The position numbers were made by a program, and so were the translations under genes. The notes beneath the pieces were generated by a model. It did not search any database and was not told the DNA's origin. It was given only the letters and a program-made list of their open reading frames with translations. This document shows, in pieces, positions 16,948 through 25,580 of a stretch of DNA of 38,075 bases; the first letter of the stretch is position 1, and each line of letters opens with the position of its first letter. Source of the DNA: Spartobacteria bacterium (GTDB lineage: Bacteria; Verrucomicrobiota; Kiritimatiellia; RZYC01); the NCBI GenBank assembly GCA_009929845.1, contig RZZM01000009.1, positions 1-38,075 of the forward strand. Reading direction: 5' to 3'.

Positions 16948-17660
16948 AATACCGGTTTATCAGACCACAGTCGGTCCGCCAGGGCCCGGCAGCACTCCGC
17001 GCTGACGAACTGGACATATTCCGACGGTGAATACAGCATGACATCCAGGTTTGTTTTGTCATATTTGCGACCACGCCGACGCTGCAAGTACTCAGACATC
17101 GCCATTTGAACCTGCTGTTCTCGCGCATCAAACGTTCCTTCCATATCGGCCACTGTACTGGCAGAGGCCACATCAATCAGCACAAAGTCAATCCTTATCA
17201 ACTGCGGCGCGTACACGCGCGCATCTCTTACTTTGCTGCATAGCACGTGCGATGCCCCGAGCAGCATTCCCAGGCGGGCCACCTCCTGTTGATCGAATAA
17301 ATCAGTGGTTGGCGACAGGTTTTCCAAGGTAATATAGCCGGATAACGGGCCCTCCGGGTCAACCTCGAACACAAAGGCGGGCACATACTTGCGCATTTCC
17401 TCCGAAATAGCGCCCGTCAGCTCATTCAACAGGGTTTCATCAATGTTTTTCCCCAGAACGGGCAGCAGAAGGATTTTTTCCTGTCCCGTCATCACGGGCG
17501 TTTCATCGAAATCAGCCGCAATGCGGATGATGGGGATACGTTCTGCCGCGCCTGCGGGATGCCCGAAATCCACACCCCGCTTGAGGATACAGCCGGAACC
17601 GGCCATAACCAGTATGGCGATGGCCACCCCTGCCGATTTCGCATATTTCTTCGTATTCAT
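16941..17660 (-). CDS. Lipoprotein in flagellar/chemotaxis cluster, unknown function
   Basis: 239 aa. The N terminus 'SAGVAIAILVMAGSGC' is a lipoprotein signal with Cys24 as the modified residue. The mature part starts with a short linker, then 'KILLLPVLGKNIDETLLNELTGAISEEMRKY', 'LGMLLGASHVLCSKVRDARVYAPQLIRIDFVLIDVASASTVADMEGTFDA' and 'ALADRLW'. This alternation of 'xLLPV...', 'xxxxGA(S/D)xVL' and 'VDVxTG'-like segments resembles the fold shared by LpoB, CsgG, TolB-N and FlgO-type lipoproteins; that is an inference from pattern only. In its flagellar setting a motor- or outer-membrane-associated role (as for FlgO in Vibrio) is possible. It lies 28 nt after cheX. Confidence 0.7.
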   Translation of the reverse strand: MNTKKYAKSAGVAIAILVMAGSGCILKRGVDFGHPAGAAERIPIIRIAADFDETPVMTGQEKILLLPVLGKNIDETLLNELTGAISEEMRKYVPAFVFEVDPEGPLSGYITLENLSPTTDLFDQQEVARLGMLLGASHVLCSKVRDARVYAPQLIRIDFVLIDVASASTVADMEGTFDAREQQVQMAMSEYLQRRRGRKYDKTNLDVMLYSPSEYVQFVSAECCRALADRLWSDKPVFK

Positions 17661-17688
17661 GGCGCATATGGGTTAAATCTTCAACGCA

Positions 17689-18195
17689 TTATATCGAAAC
17701 TTCCAGAAAAAACTCACCGGTCGCCTCAGTCCTCAGCGGGATGATCTGCACCTCGGCCTCCTTGGGAGGTTCCAGGTGGTGATTATCCCCCACCACAACC
17801 GTGGGCAGCCCGATCTTAAAGTCGATCCCCTTGTCCTGCAGTTTTGCCTTGGCGCCACCGGTCACCATGTTGGCCAGCTCGCCGACCACATCATTAAGCT
17901 CCTCATCCGCGACCGGATCCTCTTCCGTCATCATCATCATGCCGCGGAAAACAGCCTTGGCTTGATCCATGGTAAAGATCATGGATATATTTCCGCAGAA
18001 TTCCAGCCCGGTCGCGTTGACCGCGCCGGTCATGCCCACCGTGCCGGAAATGGAGCCTTTGGGCTCGCCCTTGCTCTTGGGCACAGCGTCCCCGACGGTG
18101 AGCGGCATAAACACCATGGTTTCAAACGTCGCCATGGCGCTTTCAATAAAAAAGGGCATCAACTCTTTGAGAAACTCTGCTCGCTGCTCTGTCAT
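17689..18195 (-). CDS. cheX: CheX-type chemotaxis phosphatase
   Basis: 168 aa from ATG 18195, with GGAGG 8 nt upstream (a TTG three bases earlier is rejected). The pattern 'ELMPFFIESAMATFETMVFMPL', 'ISGTVGMTGAVNATGLEFCGNISMIFTMDQAKAVFRGMM' and especially 'ELNDVVGELANMVTGGAKAKLQDKGIDFKIGLPTVVVG' fits CheX. The E-x-x-N pair in 'GELANM' is the active-site signature of the CheC/CheX/FliY phosphatases, which remove phosphate from CheY-P to end the signal. It is in the same operon as cheY, two genes downstream. Confidence 0.9.
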   Translation of the reverse strand: MTEQRAEFLKELMPFFIESAMATFETMVFMPLTVGDAVPKSKGEPKGSISGTVGMTGAVNATGLEFCGNISMIFTMDQAKAVFRGMMMMTEEDPVADEELNDVVGELANMVTGGAKAKLQDKGIDFKIGLPTVVVGDNHHLEPPKEAEVQIIPLRTEATGEFFLEVSI

Positions 18196-18223
18196 CAACT
18201 AAACCTCCGCCCAATAAGGGCCC

Positions 18224-18538
18224 TTAGCCTTGGGTTTCATCGCACGCCACATCCAGTGTTGCCGTCCGGCCACAGGGGCATGCTACATAGATTTCTTTCA
18301 GTGTATTTCCTTCCCGCACCACTCTGATCCGCATCTCGCCATCGTCTGCAAACGACCCTTTCCTCAGGGGCACCGGCTTATCCGCCAGCTTAATTTGCTT
18401 CGATTTCACGACCTTTGATCGCTTACTATTCGAGTATCCCGGCGGAACCCCCGCTTTACGGCCCACAATCTCCGAAGAATCAATGAAATACTTTCTCCGG
18501 TATACCTGATTGGTAGCCGTTTCTACGTTCAACGCCAT
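18224..18538 (-). CDS. Conserved-looking 104-aa protein between cheY and cheX
   Basis: 104 aa starting 4 nt after the cheY stop, using the GAGGG inside the cheY end as ribosome site (8 nt spacing). The N-terminal half is basic and polar ('YRRKYFIDSSEIVGRKAGVPPGYSNSKRSK'). The C-terminal half, 'MRIRVVREGNTLKEIYVACPCGRTATLDVAC', has a C-P-C-G...C cluster that could bind a metal. I do not recognise a family. Its tight placement between cheY and cheX suggests a part in chemotaxis signalling or motor control. Confidence 0.75.
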   Translation of the reverse strand: MALNVETATNQVYRRKYFIDSSEIVGRKAGVPPGYSNSKRSKVVKSKQIKLADKPVPLRKGSFADDGEMRIRVVREGNTLKEIYVACPCGRTATLDVACDETQG

Positions 18539-18542
18539 CTCT

Positions 18543-18914
18543 TTAGCCCTCGAATAATGCGGTCATCTTCTGTTGCAGGGTTTCCTGCGTGAACGGTTTG
18601 ACAATATAGGACGAAACACCCTGGGTAAGCGCCTCGATAATGTCCTGCTTACCGCCTTCCGTGGTCACCATCATAATGGGGATTTTCGCGTAATTATCCA
18701 GCTTGCGCAGTGACTTCGACAACTCCAGGCCGTCCATCTCCGGCATGTTCCAATCCGTTATAACACAGTCAAACTGCTCTCCTTTGGCCCTGTTTAGCGC
18801 GGCCAGCCCATTCTCTGCTTCTTCAATATCCGTGTAGCCACACCTTCCCAATGACACTTTCATGATACGTCTCATCGTGGAAGAATCATCAACAACTAAG
18901 ATTTTTTTAGACAT
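18543..18914 (-). CDS. cheY: Chemotaxis response regulator CheY
   Basis: 123 aa single receiver domain. The acidic pair D9-D10, the phosphoacceptor D54 ('VITDWNMPEMDG'), T84 ('MMVTTEG') and K106 ('VKPF') are all in place. 'ILVVDDSSTMRRIMKVSLGRCGY' and 'WNMPEMDGLEL' are typical of CheY rather than of OmpR- or NarL-type receivers. Phospho-CheY binds the flagellar switch (FliM/FliN) and changes rotation. The cheX phosphatase lies downstream. A 215-bp gap separates it from the upstream receiver gene and may hold its promoter. A TTGACA at about 19062 on the minus strand is present, but no -10 at proper spacing is clear. Confidence 0.95.
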   Translation of the reverse strand: MSKKILVVDDSSTMRRIMKVSLGRCGYTDIEEAENGLAALNRAKGEQFDCVITDWNMPEMDGLELSKSLRKLDNYAKIPIMMVTTEGGKQDIIEALTQGVSSYIVKPFTQETLQQKMTALFEG

Positions 18915-19129
18915 ATGCCCACCATAAGTATTGCTTTGTTCCTTTTAACCTCACGCGTTACCGCGCATTCATTTCTTCGCAATGCATCCTTTGCGCTCAT
19001 CACTGCCGATACACGTCTGCACATAATAAGTGTCCTTATGGTCTGCTTTTTGTCAAGTACATACAGGCCTACAACCCGTATTAGTACAACTCCTGTAATT
19101 AGCAGGTTACATACCGCTCCATACGGGTT

Positions 19130-19504
19130 TTAGGAAGAAAGGGGCTCGTCGGCATCCTGTTCGATCAGGGCAAGCAAATCGAACAAATCGTAGGGCTTCA
19201 TGCAAAAAAGAACATTGGCATGCGCGCCCATCAGCGCGTCACATGGCTCATCCGGATAATCAGCGGATACAATAATGCAGGAAAACGGCCTGCCTTCGGC
19301 CAGGATATCGCGCAGGATATCCAGACTGCCCCCTCCGGGTATGTTCACATCGCAAATGACGGCATCAAAGGGGCCGTTGGCCCATTCCCGCCGCATGTCC
19401 TCACTGGTCCGGCAGGCCACCGGCTCATGCCCGCGCCGCGCCATGAACCGCATCACCGCGCACAAGAGCATCTCTTCATCTTCCACAATCAGTATCTTTT
19501 TCAT
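19130..19504 (-). CDS. Single-domain response regulator
   Basis: 124 aa from ATG 19504 (MKKILIVEDEEM). The frame extends upstream to 19609, but the receiver domain begins at this Met. Key residues: acidic 'EDE' (8-10), phosphoacceptor D52 in 'VICDVNIPGGG', Ser in 'IIVSADYP', and Lys in 'FCMKPYD'. There is no output domain, so it signals through a partner. Unlike cheY it is not recognisably a motor-binding regulator. It lies upstream of cheY in the same direction and is divergent from the coiled-coil gene at 19625, with about 120 bp between them for promoters. Confidence 0.85.
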   Translation of the reverse strand: MKKILIVEDEEMLLCAVMRFMARRGHEPVACRTSEDMRREWANGPFDAVICDVNIPGGGSLDILRDILAEGRPFSCIIVSADYPDEPCDALMGAHANVLFCMKPYDLFDLLALIEQDADEPLSS

Positions 19505-19624
19505 ACAACCGACAGTATCGCAGACCCGGCGCCCCCGGGAAAGCACGGATGTTTGGAAGATGAATAATAATCTGGCATTTTTCCCATGAACACGTATAAA
19601 CCAGCGCAAAAGGAGTCAGTAAAA

Positions 19625-21856
19625 ATGGACGGACCTATGTATACGTCGACATCTTGTACTGCCGCACCGACCTTCAGGCGCCTGTGCGGCCTGGCGTGCA
19701 TCGCCCTCACCCTGGGCATCGCGCACGCGCAACATACAATACCTTTGGCCGTTGAAATGACCACAGATGCGGAAACGCCCGCCACCGACCTGCGCGTCAT
19801 CGCGCTGGAACGGATGCTCGCGCAGGCGCGTATGGAACAGGAGACGCAGCAGGCCCAGTTGCAGCAGCGGGATGCCGAAATCAATGCCCTGCGCGGCGCG
19901 ATCAATGACCGGGACGAGATGCTGGACGAATATGATGAATCGACCGCAGGCCAGGAAGCCCTCCAGGCGCGCCTGGATGATTTGGCCCACCAGAATGATG
20001 TCTTGCGCGGGGAAATCGTGAGCCTGCACGCGACCATTGAGACGCACCAGGCCATGTTGGCTACCCGGGAAGCCGAACTTTCCGCCCTCAAACAATCGCT
20101 GAATGACCGGGATGTCCTCCTTGCCGAGTCCGATACACATATTGATGAACTGGTCACAAAGGCCGACGAATTTTCCGAAATTGAGCGTTCCAATGAGGTG
20201 CTCGAAAAACGCCTGCAACGCCAGGAGGAGGAGTCCGCGGACCTGCGCGGGGAACTTGAGGCCTGTCGCCAGAAACAACAGGACACCCTCAGCCAGATGG
20301 CGGAACTTGAGACGGCTAAAAACAAACTGCAAACCATCATCGCACAACAAGAACGCAAACTTTCCGAGATGAAAGACGCGCTGGCCAACCACGACATGCT
20401 GCTGAAAGTGGTCGGGCAATCGGAAGTCACCCTGGCCGACAAGAAAAACGAACTCGCCCGCCTGACTGCACGCGTCGCGGAAACAGAACAGGCCATGGAA
20501 ACGGCCAAAGCGGAATTCGACAGCCAACGGGACAGGTATGAGAACCAACAAACCAATCTCACGGCCACCATCGAGATGTATCGGGAACAACTGGCGACCC
20601 TCCAGGAAGAGCAAAGGAATAAGGAAGCCCTTGTGGATGAAATGACCCGGTTGAACACGGAGGACCAGGAGGCCATGGCCCGCATGCAGACGGAGATTCA
20701 GGAGCTGCAAAACCAGAAAGATACTCTGCTGGCCAACCTGGTGCAGCGCGAAAAAGAACTGACCACCTTCAAAACGGATGTTCAGGAAAAAGAGGAACTG
20801 CTCGATGCCCAACTGGAGGAGTACAGCGCCCTGCGACAGGAAATCGAGGCCCTCCAGCAGGAGTTGATCGAACGTGATGAATCCCGCGCCCGGCTGGAGA
20901 ACGAATTCAAGGCGCTGACCGCGACGCTGACCAAACGCGAAAATGAAATCCGTACACTGAACCAGCAGAAGAACGCCATATCCAGGGTGAGCGAAGAAAA
21001 CCGCGCCCTTCAAACAAAAATTGCGGCCCTGGAAGACAGCATCGGCAACTATAAACGCCAGTTGGCCAAGGCCAATGGTGAAGCCACCCGCACACAACAG
21101 GAACTCCGCCAAATGGAACGGCTCCGGGAACGCGACCAGGCCGAGCGGACGGCGCTGGAAAAGCGGCTGGCCCGATTGCAGAATGTCGCGGATTCTTCCA
21201 GCCGATCAATCGTTGAGGACACGGCCTATGTGGATACTACCGGTTCATCCCGCCGCCCCCCGGCCGCCAACGAGAGCCCGGCGCCTGTCGCCACCGGCAT
21301 CCCCCTGGGCGAACAGATCGCCGACGCCAACCGCGCCCTGCGCCTCGGGGATATCGACGAGGCGGAACGCCTCTTCCGGAATGTGCTGCTGATCGACACA
21401 CGCCAGCCCGGCGCCCTCCTTGGACTGGCCAGTTGTTTTTACGCCCGCCAGGACTACGGGGAATCGCTCCGCCTGACGCAACAGTTGATCGAAGAAGACG
21501 CCCTTGATGGCCACGCCCTGGCCCTGCAGGGATTGATCATGTACAAGCAGGGCGACTTAACCGGCGCCGCGGCCACCATGGAACGGGCCGTCATGCTGCG
21601 GCCCGATGACGCCAAACTTCATAACTACATGGGCATGATATTCTACGCGCGCAAACAATACAAACGCGCCGCCCGTGAGTTCCAGCAGAGCATTGACCTC
21701 AATCCCCTCTCGTCAGACGCCCACCGCAACCTTTCCCTGGTCACCATTACAGCCTCCCCGGATGACCAGGAATTCGCCCGGCGCCATTACGAGGAGGCGC
21801 TCCGACTCGGCGGCAAGAGCGATGCAAAACTTGAGGCCCTTATCTACCGGAATTAG
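19625..21856 (+). CDS. Exported coiled-coil protein with C-terminal TPR repeats
   Basis: 743 aa from the ATG at 19625, with AGGAG 9 nt upstream (the frame begins at 19586 but lacks a site). Signal peptide: residues about 17-35, cleavage AHA-Q36. Residues about 55-540 are an almost unbroken heptad-rich coiled coil with repeating units of the type 'L-x-x-R-D-x-E-(I/L)-x-A-L' and 'DRDEML', 'DRDVLL', 'NHDMLL' at intervals. A proline-rich linker ('SSRRPPAANESPAP') follows, then about four TPR units (from 'EQIADANRALRLGDIDEAERLFRNVL' to the end). It probably acts in the periplasm or at the envelope as a scaffold. The family is not identified. It stands alone on the plus strand, divergent from the motility genes. 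Confidence 0.8.
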   Translation: MDGPMYTSTSCTAAPTFRRLCGLACIALTLGIAHAQHTIPLAVEMTTDAETPATDLRVIALERMLAQARMEQETQQAQLQQRDAEINALRGAINDRDEMLDEYDESTAGQEALQARLDDLAHQNDVLRGEIVSLHATIETHQAMLATREAELSALKQSLNDRDVLLAESDTHIDELVTKADEFSEIERSNEVLEKRLQRQEEESADLRGELEACRQKQQDTLSQMAELETAKNKLQTIIAQQERKLSEMKDALANHDMLLKVVGQSEVTLADKKNELARLTARVAETEQAMETAKAEFDSQRDRYENQQTNLTATIEMYREQLATLQEEQRNKEALVDEMTRLNTEDQEAMARMQTEIQELQNQKDTLLANLVQREKELTTFKTDVQEKEELLDAQLEEYSALRQEIEALQQELIERDESRARLENEFKALTATLTKRENEIRTLNQQKNAISRVSEENRALQTKIAALEDSIGNYKRQLAKANGEATRTQQELRQMERLRERDQAERTALEKRLARLQNVADSSSRSIVEDTAYVDTTGSSRRPPAANESPAPVATGIPLGEQIADANRALRLGDIDEAERLFRNVLLIDTRQPGALLGLASCFYARQDYGESLRLTQQLIEEDALDGHALALQGLIMYKQGDLTGAAATMERAVMLRPDDAKLHNYMGMIFYARKQYKRAAREFQQSIDLNPLSSDAHRNLSLVTITASPDDQEFARRHYEEALRLGGKSDAKLEALIYRN

Positions 21857-21944
21857 CAGGCCGTACCGTTTGTGATCACCAATCCCCTGGAGCCGCAGAG
21901 CCGCAACCGAAATGCTCGACAAGATTAAGCACTGCGATTTCTTT

Positions 21945-22124
21945 ACCCCCCGCTTCGCTGGAGTCCACGGAGTGCACGGAGATATAAGATTTGTGTTTGC
22001 TCATGTTCTATTACAGGGGGTAACAGGGGGAACAGAGAAACTTTGTTAACTTTGTTTTCTTCTGTTCAAAAAATATTGTTTCAACATCTCCGTGACCTCC
22101 GTGGCCTCCAGCGAAGCGGGTGGT
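21945..22124. repeat. Element with 39-bp terminal inverted repeats
   Basis: Left arm 21945-21983 (ACCCCCCGCTTCGCTGGAGT...) and right arm 22086-22124 are inverted copies with about 4 mismatches in 39. They enclose about 100 bp of AT-rich sequence with no gene. The 'CCACGGAG...CACGGAGAT' motif is a common PVC intergenic repeat type (general knowledge). Confidence 0.8.
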
Positions 22125-22262
22125 TTAATTCTGCAGAGCCTTTGTATGAATCGAGATATTCGTGTGTCGCGAAGAATAATTTGCGTAAATAAACGAAATT
22201 ATGGGAGATAGTATTACAGAGGCGTACAGCAGCACCAGAGGTGCTGAATATCATAGCCCTGG

Positions 22263-22330
22263 CTGTTCGGCATGTGACCGGGCTAGCGCAACAACCATCG
22301 GAACCGCGCAAAATGCCCTCGCGGGAAGAG
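22263..22330 (+). repeat. 68-bp direct repeat, copy 1
   Basis: CTGTTCGGCATGTGACCGGG... through the start of the MITE-like element. It recurs at 22657-22724 with only about 3 differences, at a distance of 394 bp. Confidence 0.85.
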
Positions 22331-22572
22331 GCTCGTTGTCCAGGCTTTAGCCTGCCGCGCACGGCGAGCCGCGCATGTTTCACGCCGAAAATGGCGCAAA
22401 AACGGTCGATTTCGGCGTAAAATGCCTAAATTTTGCCGAAAATGGGCCTTTTTTGCGCTGAAAACCGTTAAAAATGCCATTTTTGGCAGTTTTTTACGGG
22501 TTTTTGTCGGTTTTTGGCTGTTGTGCGCGCGTGGCTCGCCGTGCGCTGCAGGCTGAAGCCTGGACAACGAGC
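22331..22572. mobile_element. MITE-like element with about 45-bp terminal inverted repeats, copy 1
   Basis: The left end GCTCGTTGTCCAGGCTTTAG... and the right end ...AGCCTGGACAACGAGC are inverted copies over about 45 bp. They include the sub-palindrome CAGGCTTTAGCCTG and a block 'GCGCACGGCGAGCC'. The interior is about 150 bp of A- and T-run-rich sequence with no credible gene. No transposase is present, so it would have to be moved by a protein made elsewhere, or be a structured regulatory repeat. Confidence 0.7.
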
Positions 22573-22656
22573 GGGCAGGCTGAAGCCTGGACAAGACATC
22601 GTTTCGCCGGATTATGGCCGTGGTGAAATCTGTTGGTTATCTTACCCTTCCGGAGA
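22573..22656. other. Spacer between the two MITE-like copies
   Basis: It begins with a second 27-bp terminal unit (CAGGCTGAAGCCTGGACAA) and then unique sequence. No gene, and no counterpart after copy 2. Confidence 0.5.
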
Positions 22657-22724
22657 CTGTTCGGCATGTGACCGGGCTTTCGCAACAACCATCGGAACCG
22701 CGCAAAATGCCCTCGCGGGATGAG
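22657..22724 (+). repeat. 68-bp direct repeat, copy 2
   Basis: Near-identical to 22263-22330 and in the same position relative to the MITE-like element that follows. Confidence 0.85.
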
Positions 22725-22968
22725 GCTCGTTGTTCAGGCTTTAGCCTGCCGCGCACGGCGAGCCGCGCATGTTTCACGCCGTAAATGGCGCAAAAACGGC
22801 CATTTCCCGCGAAAAATGCTGAAATTTTTCCGAAAATGGGCCTTTTTCGCGCTGAAAACCGTTAAAATTGCCATTTTTGGCAGTTTTTTACGGATTTTTG
22901 TCGGTTTTTGGCGCTGTTGTGCGCGCGTGGCTCGCAGTGCGCGGCAGGCTAAAGCCTGGACAACGAGC
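22725..22968. mobile_element. MITE-like element, copy 2
   Basis: Same left and right inverted ends as copy 1 and a similar interior. Differences are scattered through the AT-rich core, while 'GAAAATGGGCCTTTTT' and 'TTTTTGGCAGTTTTTTACGG' are shared. It ends 80 bp before the clpC stop, so it may also act as the terminator region of that operon. Confidence 0.7.
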
Positions 22969-23022
22969 GGGCAGGCTGAAGCCTGGACAACGAGCGGGCA
23001 GGCTGATGCCTGGACAACGAGC
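22944..23022 (+). repeat. Three tandem 27-bp units
   Basis: The unit starts CAGGCTGAAGCCTGG and ends GAGCGGG. It occurs three times here (first with AAAG, last with GATG) and twice at the end of copy 1 (22550-22597). Each unit carries the small palindrome CAGGCTNNAGCCTG. Confidence 0.8.
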
Positions 23023-23047
23023 CATTTTTATGCGGGGACGCGGGCGG

Positions 23048-25540
23048 TCAGGCGTTTTCGCCGGCGACGGCCGCGAGTTGCTTGAAGACGAGCCGATCGT
23101 CTTCAACGACTACATCGAGATGTTCATCGTTCCGGATCGCATTGCGCAGGATTTCCTCGGCCAGGCGGTCTTCGAGCTGGCGCTCGATGGCGCGGCGCAA
23201 CTGCCGCGCGCCATAGGCCTGGTCGTATCCCTTCTTGATCAGGAACTCGCGGGCGGAGTCCGTCAGGTTGATCTGTATCTTCCGCGTCGCCAGGCGTTTT
23301 TTGACTTTCGCGACTTCCAGGTCGAGTATTTTTTCAACATCCGTCTTCTGCAACTGCCGGAAGACGATGATGTCGTCAATGCGGTTGAGCAGCTCCGGTT
23401 TGAAAACCTTCTTGGAGGCGTCAATCATGTTCATCTTGAGTTTTTCGTAATCGGCGTTGGCGTCGCCGCCGCCAAACCCGAGCCCCCCGCCGCTATGAAT
23501 GAAATCAGCGCCGAGATTGGAGGTCAGGATCACGATGGTATTGCGGAAATCAACCGTGCGGCCCAGACTGTCGGTGAGCTTTCCTTCTTCAAGAATCTGC
23601 AACAACATGTGCATGACATCCGGATGGGCCTTTTCGGCTTCGTCAAAGAGCACCACGGAATAGGGACGCCGCCGCACACGTTCAGTAAGCTGTCCGCCTT
23701 CTTCGTAGCCGACATAGCCCGGGGGAGACCCCACCAGGCGTGAGGAGGCGAACTTCTCCATGTATTCGGACATATCAATTTGAATCAGGGCATCGGCGTC
23801 ATCAAACATGAACTCGGTAAGCATCTTGGCCAGCAGGGTTTTGCCCACCCCGGTCGGCCCGAGGAAGACAAACGACCCGATGGGGCGCCGGGGATCTTTC
23901 AAGTCCGCGCGCGAACGGCGCAGGGCCTTGGAGATGGCTTCGACCGCTTCTCTCTGCCCGATCACCACCTTGTCCAGGTCTTGTTCCATGTGCAACAGGC
24001 GCGCCATTTCCTTTTCTTCGATCTTATTGAGCGGCACACCGGTCCATTTGGAGACGATCGTCATGATATCTTCATCATCGACGGTAACGACTTTTTCGTC
24101 GCGATTCTTGCGCCATTCGCTCAGGACCCCATCCATCTCTTCGCGGGCCAGGCGTTCCTGATCGCGGAAGGCGGCGGCCTGCTCGAAATTCTGGTCGCGG
24201 ATCGCCGCTTCCTTCTGCTCCTTGATGGCCGTGATTTTCTGCTCCTGCTCCTTCACGTCGGGCGGGCGGGCCATGGCGGAAATACGGGCGCGGGCGCCGG
24301 CTTCGTCCATCACGTCGATGGCCTTGTCCGGCAGGTAGCGGTCGGAAAGATACCGGGCGGACAATTCCGCGGAGGCGCGCAGGGCCTCGTCGGTAATGCG
24401 CGCGTGGTGATGCTCCTCGTAGCGCGGACGCAGGCCCTTAAGAATCTCGATGCTTTCTTCCACGGTCGGTTCGCGCACCAGGACAGACTGGAAACGCCGT
24501 TCCAGGGCGGCGTCTTTTTCAACAAATTTACGGTATTCGGTCAGGGTGGTGGCGCCGATGCACTGCAACTCGCCGCGGGAAAGCGCGGGCTTGATAATAT
24601 TCGAGGCGTCCATGGCCCCCTCGGCGGAACCGGCCCCGACAATGGTATGCAGCTCGTCAATGAAGAGCAGGACATTTTTCGAGCGCTTGATTTCATCCAT
24701 CACGGCTTTGATGCGTTCCTCGAACTGGCCGCGGTATTTTGTGCCGGCCACCATCAGGGCCAGGTCGAGGGTAATGACATGCTTGTCACAAAGGATTTCC
24801 GGGACATCGCCCTCGGCCACCGATTGCGCAAGCCCCTCCACAATCGCCGTTTTGCCCACGCCGGCCTCTCCCAGCAGCACGGGATTGTTCTTTGTACGCC
24901 GGCACAGGATTTGGATGACGCGTTCGATTTCATCCGCGCGTCCGATCACCGGATCAAGTTCGCCTTTGCGGGCCAGCTCGGTTAAATCGCGTCCAAAGGT
25001 GTTCAGGGCCGGGGTTTTGTTGTCCTTCTGCCCCTGCGCGGCCACGCCGCCGCCCATGCCGCCGCCACCGCCGACGGCGGTAAAATCATCCGATGAAGGC
25101 ACATAATTCGGATCGAGTTCCTTCATGATTTCAATGCGGGTCTTTTCCAGGTCGATGTTGAGGTTCTTCAGGACCCGGGCGGCCACGCCTTCGCCTTCCC
25201 GGAGCAGGCCCAGCAGGATATGCTCGGTGCCCACATAGGAATGATTGAGCGAACGCGCTTCACTGCTCGAAAGGGCCAGCACCTTTTTGACGCGCGGGGT
25301 AAAGGGCACATTGCCGACCGTCTTGGTTTCGGGTCCGACGCCCACCGCTTTTTCCACTTCCAGGCGAACGGTGTCCAGATCAATGCCCATTTTCAGCAGG
25401 ACATTGACGGCCACCCCCTGCCCCAGGGAAATCAATCCCAGAAGAATATGCTCGGTGCCCACATATCCGTGATTAAAGCGGTCGGCCTCTTTGCGCGCCA
25501 ACTGCAAAACCTGTTGTGCTCGTGGTGTAAAATTATTCAT
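23048..25540 (-). CDS. clpC: ClpC AAA+ unfoldase (Clp protease ATP-binding subunit)
   Basis: 830 aa, the usual ClpC length. Two Clp-N repeats (about 1-70 and 78-145, each with '[11 protein letters not shown]'), a Gly-rich linker (157-170), then AAA1 with Walker A 'GEAGVGKT' (224-231) and Walker B 'LLFIDELH'. A UVR-type middle region follows ('[24 protein letters not shown]'), then AAA2 with 'GPTGVGKT' and the C-terminal '[20 protein letters not shown]'. ClpC unfolds proteins for ClpP, and in Firmicutes it recognises substrates marked by phosphoarginine. It lies 40 nt downstream of mcsB in the same direction, so the arginine kinase and its protease partner are co-transcribed. The repressor CtsR, usual in Firmicutes, is not present. 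Confidence 0.97.
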   Translation of the reverse strand: MNNFTPRAQQVLQLARKEADRFNHGYVGTEHILLGLISLGQGVAVNVLLKMGIDLDTVRLEVEKAVGVGPETKTVGNVPFTPRVKKVLALSSSEARSLNHSYVGTEHILLGLLREGEGVAARVLKNLNIDLEKTRIEIMKELDPNYVPSSDDFTAVGGGGGMGGGVAAQGQKDNKTPALNTFGRDLTELARKGELDPVIGRADEIERVIQILCRRTKNNPVLLGEAGVGKTAIVEGLAQSVAEGDVPEILCDKHVITLDLALMVAGTKYRGQFEERIKAVMDEIKRSKNVLLFIDELHTIVGAGSAEGAMDASNIIKPALSRGELQCIGATTLTEYRKFVEKDAALERRFQSVLVREPTVEESIEILKGLRPRYEEHHHARITDEALRASAELSARYLSDRYLPDKAIDVMDEAGARARISAMARPPDVKEQEQKITAIKEQKEAAIRDQNFEQAAAFRDQERLAREEMDGVLSEWRKNRDEKVVTVDDEDIMTIVSKWTGVPLNKIEEKEMARLLHMEQDLDKVVIGQREAVEAISKALRRSRADLKDPRRPIGSFVFLGPTGVGKTLLAKMLTEFMFDDADALIQIDMSEYMEKFASSRLVGSPPGYVGYEEGGQLTERVRRRPYSVVLFDEAEKAHPDVMHMLLQILEEGKLTDSLGRTVDFRNTIVILTSNLGADFIHSGGGLGFGGGDANADYEKLKMNMIDASKKVFKPELLNRIDDIIVFRQLQKTDVEKILDLEVAKVKKRLATRKIQINLTDSAREFLIKKGYDQAYGARQLRRAIERQLEDRLAEEILRNAIRNDEHLDVVVEDDRLVFKQLAAVAGENA

Positions 25541-25580
25541 GCTTCATCTCTACTCTGTATCGTATGTATCCGCCGCACAT

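Noticed and set aside
18999-19010. GCCGATAC on the plus strand as a sigma-28 -10 box
   Set aside because: There is no TAAA 15 nt upstream and no nearby gene in that direction.
19616-21112. Long minus-strand open frame (498 codons) opposite the coiled-coil gene
   Set aside because: It is a shadow of the heptad-repeat codon pattern on the plus strand. It has no ribosome site and a composition unlike a real protein.
22944-23022. Possible CRISPR-like array
   Set aside because: The 27-bp units abut each other with no unique spacers and no cas genes are nearby.
22868-23743. Plus-strand frame running from the MITE-like repeat into clpC
   Set aside because: The first part is repeat DNA and the rest is antisense to clpC.
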